The notes beneath the pieces are model-generated. The model searched no databases. It was not told the origin of the DNA and saw only the letters and a program-made list of their open reading frames with translations. From JBBQSF01 sp038214085 (lineage in GTDB: Bacteria; Bacteroidota; Bacteroidia; Bacteroidales; CG2-30-32-10): a stretch of 10,946 nt of DNA. Location: NCBI GenBank assembly GCA_038214085.1, contig JBBQSF010000106.1, forward strand, positions 1 to 10,946, read 5' to 3'. Made by a program: the position numbers and the translations under genes. Shown here piece by piece: positions 7,370 through 10,946 of this stretch (within the stretch, counting starts at the first letter, position 1; each line of letters starts with the position of its first letter).

Positions 7370-8776
7370 ATGAAAAAAAGCATTTTATTGCTCTTATTTC
7401 TGAGTTGTTTTATAAAATTCGGATTTACGCAAAGTCAGCAATATCAATTCTCAAATACAGAAATTGAAAAAAGACTACAAAAAGACATCTATACCCTTGC
7501 ATCGGATTCATTTTTGGGCAGAGAAGCTGGAGAGCAAGGCGAAATTATGGCAAGAGATTATATTATCAATCTTTTCAAGGAAACAGGATTAAAACCTTTA
7601 TTTGGCGACACTTCGTATATTCAACCTTTTGATGTTAGCGGAGGCGCTATTTATAAGGAGTTTGACCTTGTAATAAATAATATAACTTTTGAGTTTTCCG
7701 ACGATTTTTACCCACTTGATATATCTGCAAATGGTAAGGTTTCCGGCGAAGCTGTGAATATTGGCTATGGAATAGTAGTACCTGAAAAAAAATGGAACGA
7801 TTACAAAAAAGATGTAAAAAATAAAATTGTAATCATTGAAACTGGTCTTCCTGATTCGCTCAAAAATGACATAAATTTTACTGCATTTAACACCATCAGA
7901 AAAAAAGCGGAATTTGCCATTTCGAAAGGTGTCAAAGGAATAGTTTTTATCAATTCATCAAAAACAACACTTTCTCCTGCAAAATATGCATCCAACAACA
8001 CAAACCCAGTTGAAATTCCTATTGTTTTTGCTAAAAATAAAGCATTCAAATTGATAAAAGCTGCTCAACAACTAAAGGTGGAAATGGATGTTGATATTGA
8101 ACGCAAAAAAAGCAAAACAGCTTTTAATGTTGGCGCTTACCTTGATAACAAAGCACAATTTACAATTCTCATTGGTGGACATTACGACCATTTGGGATAT
8201 ATTGACGGACCTAAGGGAAAACCAATTGTTAGCAATGGTGCCGACGACAATGCCAGTGGAACTTCCGGAATGATGGAATTGGCGCGCTTTTTTAGTGATA
8301 CAGCAAAAGAAAAATATAATTTTATTTTTATGGGCTTCTCTGCCGAAGAAAAAGGGCTAGTTGGCTCAGAATATTTCACTGGAAGCAATGCCTATGATCT
8401 TTCTAAAATTGCTTTTATGATCAATTTGGATATGATTGGCCGGCTGGATTCTTCAAAGAAAGAACTAATTGCTTATTCTTTTGGATCTTCTCCTGCATGG
8501 AAAAAACTTGTAAGTGAAACTGACTCTGGAAGCATAAAAATTATTAAAAAAAACGAATGCCATTCTGGTTCAGACCACTATTCATTTTATGCTGAAAATA
8601 TTCCGGATATCTTTTTCTTTACCGACCTGCATAAGGATTACCATAAACCAACTGATGATGCAAACAAAATAAATTATGCAGGATTGGCAGAAATTATTCA
8701 ATACATCGAACGATTTATCGGAAATGTAAAATCTGGAAAAAAACTACCGTTTACCCGGGTTGAATATTCCTATTAA
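7370..8776 (+). CDS. Secreted M28-family zinc metallopeptidase (aminopeptidase-like), no PDZ domain
   Basis: M28 enzymes are two-zinc exopeptidases, mostly aminopeptidases. This 468-aa protein has a Sec signal peptide (residues 1-20, ending GFTQ), an N-terminal segment with the Bacteroidota signature SDSFLGREAG (45-54), an inserted region that resembles a PA domain (about 115-245) and the catalytic domain (about 250-455). By comparison with Vibrio and Streptomyces aminopeptidases the metal and catalytic residues are all present: H271 in GGHYDHLG, D292 in GADDNASG, E326 and E327 in FSAEEKGL, D354 in INLDMIGRLD and H425 in DYHKPTDD. The protein stops soon after the catalytic domain, unlike its downstream paralogue, which continues into a PDZ domain. 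It is 40 bp behind the M49 gene and probably on the same transcript. Actual specificity (aminopeptidase, carboxypeptidase or glutaminyl cyclase) cannot be read off. Confidence 0.9.
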   Translation: MKKSILLLLFLSCFIKFGFTQSQQYQFSNTEIEKRLQKDIYTLASDSFLGREAGEQGEIMARDYIINLFKETGLKPLFGDTSYIQPFDVSGGAIYKEFDLVINNITFEFSDDFYPLDISANGKVSGEAVNIGYGIVVPEKKWNDYKKDVKNKIVIIETGLPDSLKNDINFTAFNTIRKKAEFAISKGVKGIVFINSSKTTLSPAKYASNNTNPVEIPIVFAKNKAFKLIKAAQQLKVEMDVDIERKKSKTAFNVGAYLDNKAQFTILIGGHYDHLGYIDGPKGKPIVSNGADDNASGTSGMMELARFFSDTAKEKYNFIFMGFSAEEKGLVGSEYFTGSNAYDLSKIAFMINLDMIGRLDSSKKELIAYSFGSSPAWKKLVSETDSGSIKIIKKNECHSGSDHYSFYAENIPDIFFFTDLHKDYHKPTDDANKINYAGLAEIIQYIERFIGNVKSGKKLPFTRVEYSY

Positions 8777-8800
8777 TAAAACGATTTATCCATTACTGAA

Positions 8801-9055
8801 TTGAAAGCCATTTTATTTTTTCTTTTGACAAATTCCTCGTTTTTTTTAAATGCGCAGTCCGTTTTTAATTTTAGCGATTCTGCCGTACAGATAAGAATTA
8901 ATCATAATATATTTTTACCTGCACTAGATAGCTTTTCGGGAAGAGAAGCCGGAGCCAAAGCTGAGGTTAGAACAAGAAATTACATTATTGAAAACTATTT
9001 AAATTGTGGGTTTAAACCTTTACCTGGCGTATCCTACATGATTTTTGCCTTGTAA
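8801..9055 (+). pseudogene. Truncated M28 peptidase remnant (N-terminal region only, TTG start)
   Basis: The 84 codons encode a signal peptide (residues 1-19, ending NAQ) and the N-terminal region of an M28 peptidase. DSFSGREAG (43-51), RNYII (59-63) and GFKPLPG (70-76) line up with DSFLGREAG, RDYII and GLKPLFG of the upstream copy, and VSYM lines up with TSYI. Homology ends there: four codons later comes a stop, and none of the zinc-binding motifs exist before the next gene. The only usable start is TTG where the paralogues have ATG followed by AAA, which fits loss of the start codon as well. It lies 24 bp after the upstream copy and about 38 bp before the downstream one. A short secreted product cannot be excluded, but it could not be a peptidase. 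Confidence 0.8.
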
Positions 9056-9093
9056 TTTTTCGATTTTTTACAATCTGATTTATAAATATGATA

Positions 9094-10767
9094 ATGAAAA
9101 AAACAACAATTCTGTTAATAGCAAATTTATTATTTGTTATCACGCTCTGGGCTCAAAAATATACAATATCAGAAATTGCCCTTCGAAAAAATATTGGCAT
9201 TCTTGCATCAGATTCATTGTTGGGAAGAGAAGCAGGAACACAAGGTGAAATTATGGCCCGTGATTATATTTCCGGTATTTACAAAGAAATTGGATTAGAG
9301 CCTTTGTTTCCTGACAATTCCTATCTACAGCAATTTACAATTAAAGGAAACCCCGAATGTGGCGACAGTAATTTTTTAATGCTCAATAAAAAAGTGCTGA
9401 AATTTAAAAGCGATTTTTTTCCATTGCCATATTCTGCTGTGGCTTCTGCAAAAGGGGAAATCGCAAAAGTGGGCTACGGTATTAATGCGCCAGATTTAAA
9501 ATATAATGATTATCAAGGAAGGACGAATATTTCAGGAAAAATATTTGCAATTGAAATGTCATTACCCGGAGGATTTTCAATTGATTCGAAGTATTATGCT
9601 CACAGAGAGATACAGGACAGAGTTGATACTGCGATTGCTCATGGTGCAATTGGAATTATTTTTATCAATTCCGATAAAAACTTCTCAAATCCTACGTTAA
9701 ACTTAACAAACAAGGTTGTGCCTTCGAGTGTTCCTGTAATTTTCGCTTCACAACTGGCTTATAAAATGCTTATGGATGAAGGGAAAGTCGATGCAGAAAT
9801 TACTGTAGATATTCAACGCAAAATACTTCCCGCATATAATATTGCTGGATTTATTGATAATGGAAAGCCAACTACAGTAATAATTGGGGGGCATTACGAT
9901 CATCTAGGTTATGGCTCTGATAATTCACTTTATGTCGGAGAGCCAGCCATTCACAATGGTGCTGATGATAATGCAAGTGGAACAGCAGCAGTTATTGAGC
10001 TTGCAAAGTATCTTAAAACTTCTTCTGCAAAAAATAACAATTATATTATCATTGCATTTTCAGCCGAAGAAAAAGGATTAATCGGATCTTCGTATTTTAC
10101 AAAAAGTGAAATTTTCAATAAATACAAAATTAACTACATGCTAAATTTTGACATGGTAGGTAGGTTAGATTCTGTTAAAAAAAATTTAGATGTCATGGGT
10201 GCTGGAACTACTGCTGTTTGGGATACGCTTATCAATACAACAAAATCAAAATTTTTTAATGTTAAAAAAAGCAATTCAGGCTACAGCAGTTCTGATCAAC
10301 TTTCATTTTACTTGAAAGACATTCCAGTTTTATTCTTTTTCACGGGTATTCATGCCGACTACCATAAACCATCCGACGATGCCAATAAAATAAATTACAA
10401 AGGTGAAGTTGATGTTATCAATTATGCAGTGAATTTAATTGAAAAAGCAGATACCGTTACGAATTTTGCATTCATTAAAACCAAAGACAGCGAAACATTC
10501 AAACGCCCGTCAAAAGGTGTTACACTTGGCGTTATTCCAGATCATTCCTTCGACGGTGTAGGTCTTCGTATCGATGGTGTTTCAGAAGGCAAAGCTGCCG
10601 AAAAAGCGGGATTGAAAGCAGGAGACATCATAATTAAACTTGGTGATATTGAAGTAAAAGAAATTATCACCTATATGAAAGCCTTAGCTGCGTTGAAAAA
10701 AGGCGACACTACCAAAGCAACCATCAAGCGTGGAACAGAAACCATTGAGCTTGAAATTAATTTATAA
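9094..10767 (+). CDS. Secreted M28-family zinc metallopeptidase with C-terminal PDZ domain
   Basis: A two-zinc exopeptidase of the M28 family, 557 aa from the ATG at 9094. An in-frame ATG two codons earlier (9088) is possible; I prefer 9094 because MKKTTILL is a typical signal-peptide start and matches the paralogue's MKKS. Numbering from 9094: signal peptide 1-20 (ending LWAQ), SDSLLGREAG (39-48), PA-like region about 115-245, catalytic domain about 248-450 with H267 (GGHYDHLG), D291 (GADDNASG), E325 and E326 (FSAEEKGL), D353 (NFDMVGRLD) and H424 (DYHKPSDD), all intact. Residues about 475-557 form a PDZ domain (VTLGVIPD, then VSEGKAAEKAGLKAGDIIIKLG), which could bind C-termini of substrates or partners. 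gpsA begins 8 bp after the stop with no terminator, suggesting co-transcription. Exact substrate unknown. Confidence 0.92.
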   Translation: MKKTTILLIANLLFVITLWAQKYTISEIALRKNIGILASDSLLGREAGTQGEIMARDYISGIYKEIGLEPLFPDNSYLQQFTIKGNPECGDSNFLMLNKKVLKFKSDFFPLPYSAVASAKGEIAKVGYGINAPDLKYNDYQGRTNISGKIFAIEMSLPGGFSIDSKYYAHREIQDRVDTAIAHGAIGIIFINSDKNFSNPTLNLTNKVVPSSVPVIFASQLAYKMLMDEGKVDAEITVDIQRKILPAYNIAGFIDNGKPTTVIIGGHYDHLGYGSDNSLYVGEPAIHNGADDNASGTAAVIELAKYLKTSSAKNNNYIIIAFSAEEKGLIGSSYFTKSEIFNKYKINYMLNFDMVGRLDSVKKNLDVMGAGTTAVWDTLINTTKSKFFNVKKSNSGYSSSDQLSFYLKDIPVLFFFTGIHADYHKPSDDANKINYKGEVDVINYAVNLIEKADTVTNFAFIKTKDSETFKRPSKGVTLGVIPDHSFDGVGLRIDGVSEGKAAEKAGLKAGDIIIKLGDIEVKEIITYMKALAALKKGDTTKATIKRGTETIELEINL

Positions 10768-10775
10768 AAATCATT

Positions 10776-10946
10776 ATGAAAAAAATTGCAGTTATAGGCA
10801 GCGGAAGCTGGGGAACGGCTATTGTAAAAATTTTATTAAATAACACAAGTAAGATAAATTGGTGGATTCGTGAACCGGAAATCAGAGAAAACCTGAAACT
10901 ATTCGGTCACAATTCCGGTTATTTAAGCTCAGTTCAGTTTGATATA
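10776..10946 (+). CDS. gpsA: NAD(P)-dependent glycerol-3-phosphate dehydrogenase, N-terminal part (cut by window edge)
   Basis: GpsA reduces dihydroxyacetone phosphate to sn-glycerol-3-phosphate, the backbone precursor of phospholipids. The 57 visible codons begin MKKIAVIGSGSWGTAIVKIL, the Rossmann-fold nucleotide-binding loop G8-x-G10-x-x-G13 with the SWGTA residues typical of GpsA, then a second strand INWWIREPE (residues 28-36), where GpsA proteins usually have a basic residue after the tryptophan. The substrate-binding domain is beyond the right edge. It follows the M28-PDZ gene by 8 bp and has no evident promoter of its own. Other NAD-binding dehydrogenases share the loop, but GSGSWGTA plus the WWIRE strand favours GpsA. 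Confidence 0.9.
   Translation, partial: MKKIAVIGSGSWGTAIVKILLNNTSKINWWIREPEIRENLKLFGHNSGYLSSVQFDI

Larger units (their letters stand above)
7370..10767 (+). repeat. Tandem array of three M28 peptidase paralogues (two intact, one truncated)
   Basis: Three same-strand copies share the order signal peptide, DSxxGREAG, Y-I-I/S helix and G-[LF]-[KE]-P-L. Both intact copies also share GGHYDHLGY, GADDNASGT, FSAEEKGL and DYHKPxDDANKINY. Proteins are clearly homologous but divergent along their length, so the duplications are old. The middle copy retains only the first 80 or so residues. Confidence 0.85.

Noticed and set aside
7370..7440. Possible lipoprotein signal (FLSC, C13) at the start of the first M28 protein
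   Set aside because: The cysteine lies inside the hydrophobic core after only 12 residues and the lipobox is poor; a Sec signal peptide cleaved before Q21 fits better.
9045..9248. Plus-strand frame spanning the remnant's end and the start of the M28-PDZ gene
   Set aside because: Considered as a continuation of the truncated copy by frameshift, but its translation shows no M28 similarity and most of it overlaps the next gene in another frame.
1..10946. Search for CRISPR arrays, tRNA/rRNA genes, insertion sequences, phage or defence genes
   Set aside because: No regularly spaced repeats, no transposase or integrase motifs, no tRNA-like cloverleaf and no defence-family domains were seen; the accessory genes are peptidases, a carboxyltransferase and one unknown secreted protein.

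Overview
The window is an AT-rich piece of chromosome from a Bacteroidota bacterium. Three things point there: a Por/type IX secretion C-terminal sorting domain on one protein, -7 promoter elements of the TAnnTTTG type with no purine-rich ribosome binding sites, and the gene families present (a 570-aa LysRS with a C-terminal tail, a small M49 peptidase lipoprotein and M28 peptidases with the DSxxGREAG signature). The order or genus cannot be fixed from the sequence; Bacteroidales or a relative is only a guess.

Layout. At the left edge is the N-terminal part of lipB (minus strand, cut by the window). A 252-bp divergent intergenic region (180-431) follows, holding a -7 element for each side. 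Next are a secreted thioredoxin-fold protein with a T9SS tail (432-1274), a strong intrinsic terminator, and lysS (1379-3091). lysS converges on a biotin-dependent carboxyltransferase subunit (3131-4849, minus), and the 39-bp gap is filled by one symmetric bidirectional terminator. Upstream of the carboxyltransferase, on the same strand, is a 165-aa secreted protein of unknown function, Asn/Gln-rich and then strongly basic (4991-5488). Divergent from it begins a rightward run: an M49 (dipeptidyl peptidase III family) lipoprotein (5668-7329), an M28 metallopeptidase (7370-8776), a truncated M28 remnant with a TTG start (8801-9055), a full M28 metallopeptidase with a C-terminal PDZ domain (9094-10767) and, 8 bp later, the start of gpsA, cut by the right edge. 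No gene-free stretch exceeds 300 bases.

How the genes fit together. The housekeeping genes (lipB, lysS, gpsA) are unrelated in pathway. The rightward peptidase run looks like a small peptide-degradation locus for the cell envelope: an M49 enzyme that would release dipeptides, and M28 enzymes that would release single amino acids. The M28 genes are tandem duplicates, and the middle copy has decayed. Gaps of 40, 24, about 38 and 8 bp with no terminator suggest one transcript that may also feed gpsA. The carboxyltransferase keeps its metal-site residues but has no biotin carrier domain, so its biotin carboxylase and carrier must be encoded elsewhere.

I found no RNA gene, CRISPR array, insertion sequence, phage gene or defence system. 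The less ordinary points are the pentapeptide HExxH zinc motif in the M49 protein, the decaying tandem M28 copy, the unrecognised 165-aa protein and the atypical carboxyltransferase.
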